Shown: piece by piece, positions 55,446-63,273 of the stretch
Numbering within the stretch: position 1 is the stretch's first letter
Layout: every line of letters starts with the position of its first letter
Assembly: GCA_963764585.1 (NCBI GenBank)
Contig: CAVXTB010000006.1
Location: forward strand, 496,001 to 560,000
Length of the DNA stretch: 64,000 nucleotides
From: JAOPZW01 sp963764585
GTDB lineage: Bacteria; Actinomycetota; Thermoleophilia; Solirubrobacterales; Solirubrobacteraceae
Reading direction: 5' to 3'
Translations under genes and position numbers: made by a program
Notes under the pieces: model-generated
The model's database searches: none
Told to the model about the DNA's origin: nothing
What the model saw: only the letters and a program-made list of their open reading frames with translations

Positions 55446-56009
55446 ATGAACCAGCTCGTACAGCTCCTGCGCGACGCTCCGAATCTCGTCGACGACCTGG
55501 TGGAGGGCCGCGATGACGACGTTTCGTTCGGGCGCATTGTCGATCGTCTCGAGAATGTCGGGCCGCCTCGCTGGCTGAGCGCCGACGTAGCAGCGCGCGC
55601 GACGGCCGACCCGGTCGTCGGTAACTACGTGGCCGAAGGCTTTCTCGGTGCGCTCGACATCGAGATCTGGGAGGTGCGCCTGGCCGAAGCGCGCCCACCT
55701 CGACCCGGCTTGCCGAACGAATGGGTCACCTTCATACCCGGAGCCCGGTCCGGACGCGGCTTGACTCTGCCCGAGGACAGCTCCCCTGAGGGCCGGGTCG
55801 CGCTCTTCACGATGGTGTCGGACGTGGTGCGGCGGATCAGCATCGACCGAGCGGGCGCCCCGGACGCGAGCGTGTCGCTGGCGCTGGAGCCAAAGTGTCC
55901 GCTGCCAACGTGGGCGGGGTGCGCTGCCGGACAGTGTGGCTGTGTGGCGCGGAGAGTCGTCGCGCCCAACGGGGTCGTCTGCGAATGTGGTGACGGCACG
56001 GCTGCGTGA
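55446..56009 (+). CDS. Unassigned protein with C-terminal cysteine cluster
   Basis: 187 residues. The N-terminal part is helical and acidic (LLRDAPNLVDDLVEGRDDDV). The last 38 residues contain six Cys (KCPLPTWAGCAAGQCGCVAR, then CECGDG), a pattern suited to metal binding or to small disulphides. Base composition looks a little less GC-rich than its neighbours, by eye. The next gene begins with GTG overlapping its stop. Confidence 0.7.
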   Translation: MNQLVQLLRDAPNLVDDLVEGRDDDVSFGRIVDRLENVGPPRWLSADVAARATADPVVGNYVAEGFLGALDIEIWEVRLAEARPPRPGLPNEWVTFIPGARSGRGLTLPEDSSPEGRVALFTMVSDVVRRISIDRAGAPDASVSLALEPKCPLPTWAGCAAGQCGCVARRVVAPNGVVCECGDGTAA

Positions 56010-56494
56010 CCATCCTGGCGTCGACGCTGACAGACTGGATCGGCGCCATCTCCGCGGCGGTCATCGGCCTGCTCGGATTCGGTTTCGCTGTCTGGCAGTG
56101 GCGGGCCAGCGGCTTCAGGCCGGCCATGTCGGCGACCGTCGACAGCGACCGGCGCACAATCCAGGTGGACATCGACAACCGCGGGCGCGCGGCGGGCGCG
56201 ATCTGGCAGGTGACGCCGGTCCGGCTGAGAAATGAGCTCAACGACCCTGTCGACTTCGACCTCGACGGGTTCCCGAACGGCTATGAGGCCAAGGACCTGC
56301 AAGGGTTCGCGACGATGAGGCTCGTCCTCAGGGGGAAGATGCCCCCCGGTGCAGCGGAGCCCGCGCAGTTCGCCGAGGACGTCGAAGTCCTCGTCGAGTG
56401 GGGAAGCGGGAAGGAGACGTACCTCGAACCCGAGCACGTCCCGAACATGTCGTTCTGGACGAACACCACCAGGCTGCCCCCATCGACGACATAG
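56006..56494 (+). CDS. Unassigned single-pass membrane protein
   Basis: 162 residues from GTG 56006. One N-terminal membrane helix (about 11-30: WIGAISAAVIGLLGFGFAVW) precedes a soluble beta-rich domain (FRPAMSATVDSDRRTIQVDI, then NMSFWTNTTRLP). It overlaps the Cys-cluster gene, so the two proteins probably work together. Function unknown. Confidence 0.68.
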   Translation: MTILASTLTDWIGAISAAVIGLLGFGFAVWQWRASGFRPAMSATVDSDRRTIQVDIDNRGRAAGAIWQVTPVRLRNELNDPVDFDLDGFPNGYEAKDLQGFATMRLVLRGKMPPGAAEPAQFAEDVEVLVEWGSGKETYLEPEHVPNMSFWTNTTRLPPSTT

Positions 56495-56630
56495 CCCCCG
56501 GACGGCGAGCGTGCCGAGCCGCAGGCGCGGTGGCTGGTTGCAGGAGCATGTTGAACGAGCGGGCCTCCGCCCAAGGGCCTAGGACGAATTGCCTCTGGGA
56601 TCCGAGGGCGCACGGGCGGACACTCGAGGC

Positions 56631-56948
56631 ATGACGCAGACACCGAGCCAGCTGATCACCGAAGAGGTCACCTCGTGGCCGGGCGTCGCCGCCGGCCCCG
56701 GGCGCCGCGGCGAGTTCGCCTTCAGGGTCGGGCGCCGCGAGATCGGCCACCTGCACGGCGACTACGCCGCGCACTTCGCGTTCCCCAAGCCCGTCTGGGC
56801 CGAGCTCCACGCTGCCGGCCGCGTGGTCGACCATCCGGTCTTCCCCGGCAAGGCTGGCCCGGCGGCGCGCCGGATCGATGGCGAGGACGACGTGCGCGAC
56901 GTGATCGCGCTGATGCGCCTCAACTACGACCGCATCGCCACGCGCTAG
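56631..56948 (+). CDS. Luciferase-domain (DUF5519-like) small protein
   Basis: 105 residues. The core REIGHLHGDYAAHFAFPKPV, then WAELHAAGRVVDHPVFPGK is the conserved segment of proteins annotated as luciferase or DUF5519 domain. They have no proven bacterial light function. It ends in a CTAG shared with the convergent zinc-ribbon gene. Confidence 0.8.
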   Translation: MTQTPSQLITEEVTSWPGVAAGPGRRGEFAFRVGRREIGHLHGDYAAHFAFPKPVWAELHAAGRVVDHPVFPGKAGPAARRIDGEDDVRDVIALMRLNYDRIATR

Positions 56949-57481
56949 CCGACGCCCGCGTCGCGCTGCAACGCGGCGAGCTCCTCGACGAGGCGCTCGT
57001 CGACGGGCATCTCGATCGGGTCGGGGCCGACGCTGTTGTGGAACCGGGGGAAGTTGCGCTGGCCCCAGCCCCTGACTTCGCTGTCGATGCGATGGAACGT
57101 GCCGTCGGGAGTCAGCACGAGCCCCGGCTCGTAGTTGCGCAGGTCCTCGAGCTCGTCGTCCGCGTCGCGGTGCACCGGGCGCACGACCCAGCCACTCACT
57201 GTCGGCGGGCGCCAGAAGCCCGACTTCCCGGTGACCGGCATCTCGGTCGTCGCCGGATCGCCGGCGGCGTGCATCGCGGCGAGGAACGCCGCGGTCGCCT
57301 CGGCGCAGCGGGCGGCGAGCGGGCGGTCGTCCGCGGGCGCTGCGTCGGCCGGCGCGGAGGCCTGCCACTGCGCGCGCGTCGGCAGCTGCTCGACCGCGAC
57401 GAGGTTGCGCCCGCACGCGGCGCAGAAGACGCCGGCGCCGGGAGCCTCGCCGCAGAACGGGCAGACGCGCTCGTCCATCAC
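56945..57481 (-). CDS. Zinc-ribbon protein of unknown function
   Basis: 178 residues. The N-terminal CPFCGEAPGAGVFCAACG (about residues 7-24) is a two-CxxC zinc ribbon, then a linker and a C-terminal alpha/beta region (TGKSGFWRPPTVSGWVVRPV, LTPDGTFHRIDSEVRGWGQR). A second zinc-ribbon gene follows 24 bases upstream in the same orientation. Start at 57481 or 57478. Confidence 0.7.
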   Translation of the reverse strand: MMDERVCPFCGEAPGAGVFCAACGRNLVAVEQLPTRAQWQASAPADAAPADDRPLAARCAEATAAFLAAMHAAGDPATTEMPVTGKSGFWRPPTVSGWVVRPVHRDADDELEDLRNYEPGLVLTPDGTFHRIDSEVRGWGQRNFPRFHNSVGPDPIEMPVDERLVEELAALQRDAGVG

Positions 57482-57505
57482 GGGCAGACGCGCTCCTCCA
57501 TCGGC

Positions 57506-57760
57506 TCAGCGGGCGCGATGGGCGACGCGGATCTCGACGCGCGCCGGGCGGGCCGGGTGCGCGAGCGAGAGGAAGTCGCGCACGGCGGCTGCGTGGCCGC
57601 AGAACGGGCAGTCGAGCGGGTCGTGCGCGGCGACAGCGCCGGCCGGAAGGACGGGCGCGTCGCACGCCGGGCACGCCAGCGTGCCGGTACCGAGGCGCCC
57701 GCGCACCTCGCGACGGTGCTCGAAGGCTCCGGGGACTGGCTGCGGGCGCTCCAGGCTCAC
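57506..57760 (-). CDS. Small zinc-ribbon protein
   Basis: 84 residues from GTG 57760, missed if only longer frames are considered. CPACDAPVLPAG and CPFCGHAAAVRDFLSLAHP give two CPxC pairs, a rubredoxin-like zinc knuckle. The N-terminus (SLERPQPVPGAFEHRREVRG) is basic. It may act with the 56945 protein; no known partner is evident. Confidence 0.65.
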   Translation of the reverse strand: MSLERPQPVPGAFEHRREVRGRLGTGTLACPACDAPVLPAGAVAAHDPLDCPFCGHAAAVRDFLSLAHPARPARVEIRVAHRAR

Positions 57761-57775
57761 CCGCAGCAGTCTAAG

Positions 57776-57810
57776 CGCCGCGCCGCCCCGGCTGGCAGGG
57801 CGGCGCGGCG
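57776..57810 (-). terminator. Strong hairpin after the VOC gene
   Basis: CGCCGCGCCGCCC (57776-57788) pairs perfectly with GGGCGGCGCGGCG (57798-57810) around a 9-base loop. It is 10 bases downstream of the VOC stop (- strand) and 16 bases before the small zinc-ribbon start. Confidence 0.75.
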
Positions 57811-57819
57811 AAAGGGCGG

Positions 57820-58251
57820 TCAGGCGGTGGCGGCGACCTCGCGGACCTCCGTCAGGCGGATGTGGTTGCCCGACGGGTCGCGGAACCCCGAGTCGATCCC
57901 GTACGGGCGCTCCTCGGGTGCCTCGACGAACTCGACGCCGCGGCCCTTGAGCTCCTCGTAGGACGCCTGGCAGTCCTCGGTGGTGAGGAAGACCGTGCCC
58001 CCGGCGCCCTTGGCCATGACCGCGCGGACCTGCTCGGTGGTCTCGGGATCGAACACCGGTGGGCCCGGGATGGGCATCAGCGTGATGGCGATGTCGGGCT
58101 GCCCCGCCGGCCCGACCGTGAGCCAGCGAAAGTTGCCCATCTCGGGCAGGGTGACGTCCGAACGCACCTCGAAGCCCAGCTTCTTGGTCCAGAACTCGAG
58201 CGCCTCGTCCTGGTCGTTGACCCACAGCTGCATGTTGGCGATCCTGATCAT
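57820..58251 (-). CDS. VOC-family (glyoxalase-fold) protein
   Basis: 143 residues. IANMQLWVNDQDEALEFWTK begins a glyoxalase-like betaalphabetabetabeta unit, and SGFRDPSGNHIRLTEV ends the second. The usual metal ligands are not all obvious. Such proteins modify small toxic molecules or confer drug resistance. It lies 39 bases from the AraC gene in the operon. Confidence 0.88.
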   Translation of the reverse strand: MIRIANMQLWVNDQDEALEFWTKKLGFEVRSDVTLPEMGNFRWLTVGPAGQPDIAITLMPIPGPPVFDPETTEQVRAVMAKGAGGTVFLTTEDCQASYEELKGRGVEFVEAPEERPYGIDSGFRDPSGNHIRLTEVREVAATA

Positions 58252-58290
58252 CGTGGCCTCCGCGGTTGGCTGAACTCGACGTCCACGAAG

Positions 58291-58725
58291 CTACTTGCGC
58301 GCTGCTGCGGTGTCTTCTCGAAACGTGCGGTGTTGGGGACGCCCGTAGACGCGCAGCACGCACATGGGGACCATCGCGTGATCGGCGGCCGGCGGGAACG
58401 TCGCACGGTAGGCGGTGGGGGACATGCCGTAGGTGCGCGTGAAGGTCGTGGTGAACGAGCCGACGCTCTGAAAGCCGACCGAGAGGCAGACGTCGGCGAC
58501 GGAGCGATCGGTGGTGCGCAGCAGCGCGGCGGCGCGCTCCATGCGGCGCGTCAGCAGGTACTGGTGCGGCGCCTCGCCGAAGGCGCGCCGGAACTCGCGG
58601 CTGAAGTGCGCGGGCGACAGCCGCGCCGCGGCGGCGAGCGCCGGGACGTCGAGGGCCTCGAAGTAGCGCTCGTCGGCGAGGTCCTTCGCGCGCAGCAGAT
58701 GCCGGGCCGGATGGACGGGCGTCAT
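58291..58725 (-). CDS. AraC-type regulator, DNA-binding domain only
   Basis: 144 residues. The two HTH units are DVPALAAAARLSPAHFSREF and RRMERAAALLRTTDRSVADV plus CLSVGFQSVGSFTTTFTRTY. There is no ligand domain, as in SoxS or MarA, and a C-terminal tail follows. It overlaps the kinase stop by ATGA and is followed by the VOC gene, so it probably controls stress genes including VOC. Confidence 0.9.
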   Translation of the reverse strand: MTPVHPARHLLRAKDLADERYFEALDVPALAAAARLSPAHFSREFRRAFGEAPHQYLLTRRMERAAALLRTTDRSVADVCLSVGFQSVGSFTTTFTRTYGMSPTAYRATFPPAADHAMVPMCVLRVYGRPQHRTFREDTAAARK

Positions 58726-60257
58726 GTGACCGAAGTATCGCGCGTGGCAGGAGCCGCCTCGGCGTCCGGATGCGAGCCCGACGGCAGCTCGATCGGCAGC
58801 TCGAGGACGAAGCGCGCGCCCGGGCGGGCGGGATCGGATCCCTCGTCGAGGCGCAACTCGCCACCCATCCGCCGCGCAAGCTCGCGGCCGATGGCCAGGC
58901 CGAGGCCGAAACCGCCCTCGCCCGACTGCGCGCTGCCGCGCTCGAAGCGCTCGAAGATCCGCTCGCGGTCCTCGACCGCAACGCCCGGGCCCTCGTCGGT
59001 GACGGCGATCGTCGCGCTGTCGCCGTGGTAGCCGGGCACGACGTGGATCGTCGACGACTCGGGCGTGTGGCGCAGCGCGTTGTCGAGCAGGATGCGCACC
59101 GCGCGCGCGACCGCGTCCGGATCGCCGCGCCCCCAGCACGGGCCGGGCGGCGTCGTGATGTCGAGCTCGACGGCGCGCTCGCCGGCGCGCAGCTCGAACT
59201 CGGCGGCCACCGCACGGCACAGCTCCGCCAGCTCGACGGGCTCCTCGCGCAGCGGCACGGCGGCGTCGAGCCGGCTGAGGTCCAGCAGCTCGGTGGCCAG
59301 GCGCGCGAGGCGGCGCAGCTCGCGCCGCGCGCTCGCGACCTGCCGCTGCGCGTCGGCCTGGTCAAGCGCGCCGTCGCGCAGGTCGTCCTCGAGCAGCTCG
59401 ATCGTTCCCTGCAGCGAGGTCAGCGGCGTGCGCAGCTCGTGCGAGGCCGTCGCAACGAACGAGCGCCGCGCCGCCTCCTGGCGGCGCAGCTCGCGCTGCA
59501 TGCTCGCCAGCGCGCGAGCCAGATCGCCGACCTCGTCGAGCCCGTCGTCGCGCGGGGTGGGGGCATCGGTGCCCTCCTGGGCGACGCGCACGGCGGCGGC
59601 GCGCAGGCGCGCGAGGCGCCGGCCGATGGTGGTGGCCAGGAGGATGCCGAGGACGATGGCGACTGCGAGCCCGACCGCGGCAGCGGCGAGGAAGGCATTG
59701 CGGATCTGGTGAACCGCCTTGGTGACGTCGGCGAGCTGCTTGACGGTGACGAGGACGAACGTGTCGTCCGGCTGCTCCTTGGACACCTTCGCGGGGACGA
59801 TCGTGCGGGTGACGATGACCTGATCTCCGGAACGGACGGTGCGTCCGACGCCGTGAACGAGGGCACGCAGGACCTCGCGCTCGGGAACGGGACTGCCCGC
59901 AAAGTCCGTGTCCGTGATCGGCGGGTCACCAGGGACCGAGTCGACCACGATCACACGAGCGTCCGTGCGCTCGCGCAGTGTCGACGCACGCGAGTAGAGG
60001 TTGAGGGACTCCAGCCATTGACCGCGAGTGGTGGCGCGCAGCTTCGCCAGCGACCGGAAATCGCGGTTGATCTGCTGGTCGAAGAAGCGCACGTCCGTCG
60101 AGGTTGCGTTCTCGAGGTCGCGCGACGCCTGATCGGTGAGCCGCTGCTGCAGCGGCGGCAGCAGCGCCAGCGCCGCCACCCCGAGCGTCACGGCCGCCGT
60201 GAACACCAGCGCGGCCAGCAGCCGCGGGCGCAGCCCATACGCCCGGCGCCTGGTCAC
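58722..60257 (-). CDS. Sensor histidine kinase
   Basis: 511 residues from GTG 60257. Two membrane helices (about 12-33 and 185-208) bracket an extracellular sensor of about 150 residues, followed by HAMP (RLARLRAAAVRVAQEGTDAP), the H-box ATASHELRTPLTSLQ (about 270) and the catalytic ATPase with LLDNALRHTPES, DEGPGVAVEDRERIFERF and GFGLGLAIGRELARRMGG. It overlaps the response-regulator stop by 4 bases and the AraC gene by 4 bases. The signal is unknown. Confidence 0.95.
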   Translation of the reverse strand: MTRRRAYGLRPRLLAALVFTAAVTLGVAALALLPPLQQRLTDQASRDLENATSTDVRFFDQQINRDFRSLAKLRATTRGQWLESLNLYSRASTLRERTDARVIVVDSVPGDPPITDTDFAGSPVPEREVLRALVHGVGRTVRSGDQVIVTRTIVPAKVSKEQPDDTFVLVTVKQLADVTKAVHQIRNAFLAAAAVGLAVAIVLGILLATTIGRRLARLRAAAVRVAQEGTDAPTPRDDGLDEVGDLARALASMQRELRRQEAARRSFVATASHELRTPLTSLQGTIELLEDDLRDGALDQADAQRQVASARRELRRLARLATELLDLSRLDAAVPLREEPVELAELCRAVAAEFELRAGERAVELDITTPPGPCWGRGDPDAVARAVRILLDNALRHTPESSTIHVVPGYHGDSATIAVTDEGPGVAVEDRERIFERFERGSAQSGEGGFGLGLAIGRELARRMGGELRLDEGSDPARPGARFVLELPIELPSGSHPDAEAAPATRDTSVT

Positions 60258-60952
60258 TGCTCCCGGAAGCGGTAGCCGGCGCCGCGCACCGTGAGGATCA
60301 GGCTGGGCTCCTCGGGGCGCTCCTCGAGCTTCTCGCGCAGGTGCCGGATGTGGACGTCGATGGCGCGCGGGTCGCGGTAGGCGCTGTCGCCCCAGATCGC
60401 GCGCAGCAGCTCCTGGCGCGTGAAGAGCTTGCCGGGGCGCTCCATGAGGCAGGCCAGCAGCTCGTACTCGCTGAAGGTCAGGCGCACCGGGGCGCCGCCG
60501 ACGGTGACCTGGCGCTCGCGCTGGTCGATCGTCACCGGGCCGACCGCGCGGACGCCGTCGACGACGCGGCCGTGGGCGCGGCGCAGCACGGCGCGGATGC
60601 GGCTGCGCAGCTCGGCCAGGCCGAACGGCTTGGTCACGTAGTCGTCGGCGCCGGCCTCGAGGCCCTGCACGACGTCGGCCTCGCTGTCCAGCGCGGTGAG
60701 CATGATGATCGGGACGACCGCGCGGCGCTGGCGCAGGGCGCGGGCGACGTCATGGCCGGCCGGTCCCGGGCCGAGGGCGACATCGAGCAGCACGACGTCG
60801 AAGTCGTGCTCGGTCGCCTGCGTGATCGCCGCTTCGCCGTCGGCGACGGCCGTCACCCGATGGCCCTCGCGCTCGAAGGACCGCGTGAGCATTGCGCGCA
60901 GCGGTTCGTCGTCGTCGACAACTAGGATGTCCAGCGCTGAAGAGGCCTGCAC
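60254..60952 (-). CDS. OmpR-type response regulator
   Basis: 232 residues from GTG 60952. The receiver has ILVVDDDEPLRAML, the phosphate-accepting Asp in DFDVVLLDVALG and the switch Lys in DYVTKPFG; the winged helix ends IDVHIRHLREKLEERPEEPS and GAGYRF. TACCGT (60961-60966 on the - strand) lies 8 bases before the GTG, supporting a leaderless start; upstream frames open to 61036 are not convincing. Partner of the kinase that follows. Confidence 0.93.
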   Translation of the reverse strand: MQASSALDILVVDDDEPLRAMLTRSFEREGHRVTAVADGEAAITQATEHDFDVVLLDVALGPGPAGHDVARALRQRRAVVPIIMLTALDSEADVVQGLEAGADDYVTKPFGLAELRSRIRAVLRRAHGRVVDGVRAVGPVTIDQRERQVTVGGAPVRLTFSEYELLACLMERPGKLFTRQELLRAIWGDSAYRDPRAIDVHIRHLREKLEERPEEPSLILTVRGAGYRFREQ

Positions 60953-61097
60953 GCCTCCGAACGGTAGCGGCCCCCACGCCAGCGAGACGTGCCTCAGACA
61001 TTCGTCCACCCGCTCGGATACTCGTCCAACGAGCAAGCTCAGAACCGTTTACCGCGTACTGTGCCGTAGGACTCTCCGCAGGAAGGACCCTCACGCG

Positions 61098-62792
61098 ATG
61101 CTCCCCCGTCTGGCCAGGATGGCTACCGCCGCCGCACTCGTGCTCGCGGTCGCGGCGCCGCTGGCGCATGCCGCTCCTCCGGCGGCCTACGTCTACGCGA
61201 CGGACTTCAACCCGAAGGTGGTCCAGTACTCGGCCGACGAGGCAGGCCTGCTGAGCCCGCTGGCGCCGGCGCTTGCGCCCGGCGTGGCGACCTCGGCCGG
61301 CGTCGCCGCGAGCCCGGACGGGCACACGCTCTACGTCGTGGACCAGTCGGCCGGCGACGTGTCGCAGTACGCGATCGCCGACGACGGCACCCTGTCGCCC
61401 AAGTCGCCGGCCACCGTGGCCACGGGCGCTTCGCCGTTCGGCATCGCGGTCGCTCCCGACGGCCGCCACGTCTACGTGGCCAACCAGGGCGCGGGCACGA
61501 TCTCGGTCTTCGACGTGGGCAGCGACGGCGGCCTCGTCGCCCACCAGACCGCCGTGACGTCCGCAACCGGGACCGTGGGCATTGCGATCTCGCCGGACGG
61601 GACCAGCGCGTACGCCACCAACGTGAGCGCCGGCACGATCTCCCAGTACGACGTCGACCCCACCGCCGGCACGCTGACCCCGAAGGGCCCGCCGACCGTC
61701 GCCGCCGGGACCGCGCCCTTCGCGATCACGGTCAGCACCGACGGCCAGAGCGTCTACGCCACGAACCGCACGGCGACCGGGCTCGTACGGCAGTACTCGG
61801 TCGGCGCGGGCGGCGAGCTGAGCGCCATGGCCGTCCCCACGCTGACCGTCGGCGTGCGCCCCGCCGGCATCGTCGCGGGGGCGGACGGCGTCTACGTCAG
61901 CAGCTTCTCCTCCGACGTGGTGTCGCAGTTCTCCGCCGACGCCGGCGGCGCGCTGACGCCCGGCGCGCCCGACGTCGCCGCGCCTCACAACCCGTTCGGC
62001 ATGACGCTCTCGCCCGACGGGCACAGCCTCTACGTCGCCGGCTTCGGCGACGGCAAGGTCGGCCAGTACGACGTCGGCGACGACGGCGCGCTGGCGGCCA
62101 AGAGCCCCGCGTCCGTCGACGCGGACGTCCGGCCGGTCGCGGTCGCCGCCGTACGCGCGCCCGACAAGCAGGCGCCGACCGTCGACCTGCGCACGCCCGC
62201 CGACGGCGCGCACTACGCGCAGGGCGCCGAGGTCACCGCCGACTACTCGTGCGCCGACGCGGGCGGCTCGGGCGTGGCGTCGTGCGAGGGCGACGTGGCC
62301 AGCGGCGACCCGATCGACACCTCGACGCCGGGCACGTTCGACTTCACCGTCGTCGCCGACGACGGCGCCGGCAACGAGACGACCGTGACGCACGGCTACA
62401 CGGTCGACGAGCCGCCGCCGCCGGGCGGCTTCGAGGGCTTCGTCGGGCCGATCCACGACGGCAGCGTGGTCCGGGCGGGCAGCGTCGTCCCGATCGCGTT
62501 CTCGCTGGGCGGCTTCCACGGTCTCGACGTGCTCGCCGACGGCTCGCCGACCAGCGCGCCCGTCGACTGCAACGATCCGGGCGAGCCGGTCGGCGACGAC
62601 GAGCCGGCCGCGTCCGCCGACGGGCTGCTCTTCGACGACGCGACCGGCACCTACACCTTCGCGTGGCAGACCGACCGCTCCTGGGCGCGGACCTGCCGCG
62701 CGTTCGCCGTGAAGCTGCGCGACGGCAGCGTCCACCAGCTGGTGGTCAGGTTCTGTCCGCCGCGCTGGCACCACTGGCGCCGGCACCGGTGA
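61098..62792 (+). CDS. Secreted YVTN beta-propeller protein with C-terminal Cys domain
   Basis: 564 residues; AGGAAGG Shine-Dalgarno. Signal peptide (TAAALVLAVAAPLAHAAPPA) then about seven lactonase/YVTN blades (GVAASPDGHTLYVVDQSAGD, GIAVAPDGRHVYVANQGAGT). From about residue 360 a domain of the type VDLRTPADGAHYAQGAEVTA, YSCADAGGSGVASCEGDV and VPIAFSLGGFHG appears, commonly found at the end of actinobacterial exoproteins. The C-terminus is basic and Trp/His-rich (PPRWHHWRRHR). Extracellular binding or lactonase role is possible. Confidence 0.86.
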   Translation: MLPRLARMATAAALVLAVAAPLAHAAPPAAYVYATDFNPKVVQYSADEAGLLSPLAPALAPGVATSAGVAASPDGHTLYVVDQSAGDVSQYAIADDGTLSPKSPATVATGASPFGIAVAPDGRHVYVANQGAGTISVFDVGSDGGLVAHQTAVTSATGTVGIAISPDGTSAYATNVSAGTISQYDVDPTAGTLTPKGPPTVAAGTAPFAITVSTDGQSVYATNRTATGLVRQYSVGAGGELSAMAVPTLTVGVRPAGIVAGADGVYVSSFSSDVVSQFSADAGGALTPGAPDVAAPHNPFGMTLSPDGHSLYVAGFGDGKVGQYDVGDDGALAAKSPASVDADVRPVAVAAVRAPDKQAPTVDLRTPADGAHYAQGAEVTADYSCADAGGSGVASCEGDVASGDPIDTSTPGTFDFTVVADDGAGNETTVTHGYTVDEPPPPGGFEGFVGPIHDGSVVRAGSVVPIAFSLGGFHGLDVLADGSPTSAPVDCNDPGEPVGDDEPAASADGLLFDDATGTYTFAWQTDRSWARTCRAFAVKLRDGSVHQLVVRFCPPRWHHWRRHR

Positions 62793-63273
62793 CGCCGCGC
62801 TCGGAGCGGCGCGCCGCAGCCTGGCGGCGCAGCTGCTCGTGCTCGACCTGGCGCTTGAGCTGCTGCAGCGAGCGGCGCAGGTGGCCGCGGACGGTCGGCG
62901 CGGCGACCTGCTCTGCCACCCAGCCCAGGATGCCCGACCCGGCGACGCCGTAGGCGATCCGCAGCTCGACGTGCGTGCGGTCGTCGGGCTGCGCGCGCAG
63001 GCGCCAGCGCCCGCGCTGGTCGACGCCGGTGACCGAGCTCCACGCCAGGTCGCATTCCTCGTCCCACTCGACCACCTCGACGAGGCCGCCGACCTCCGCC
63101 GAGCCCACGCGCATGAGCGTGCGGTAGCGCGCGCCGAGGCCGGTCGCGCGCTCGCCGGCGACCTCCCAGCGCGTGATGCCGGCCATGAAGTGCAGGTAGC
63201 GGGTCGGGTCGACGATGAACTCCCACACCGTGGCCGCCGGGGCGGCGATGTCGATGTCGGCCTGGACCCTCAT
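62746..63273 (-). CDS. SRPBCC-superfamily (START-like) protein
   Basis: 175 residues from ATG 63273. ADIDIAAPAATVWEFIVDPT and MAGITRWEVAGERATGLGAR, then VDQRGRWRLRAQPDDRTHVE are typical of polyketide-cyclase/START-like ligand-binding proteins. The C-terminal 35 residues form a basic helix (LRRSLQQLKRQVEHEQLRRQ), possibly membrane or nucleic-acid associated. It overlaps the convergent propeller gene by 47 bases and the acyltransferase stop by 4. Confidence 0.86.
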   Translation of the reverse strand: MRVQADIDIAAPAATVWEFIVDPTRYLHFMAGITRWEVAGERATGLGARYRTLMRVGSAEVGGLVEVVEWDEECDLAWSSVTGVDQRGRWRLRAQPDDRTHVELRIAYGVAGSGILGWVAEQVAAPTVRGHLRRSLQQLKRQVEHEQLRRQAAARRSERGVTGAGASGASAADRT

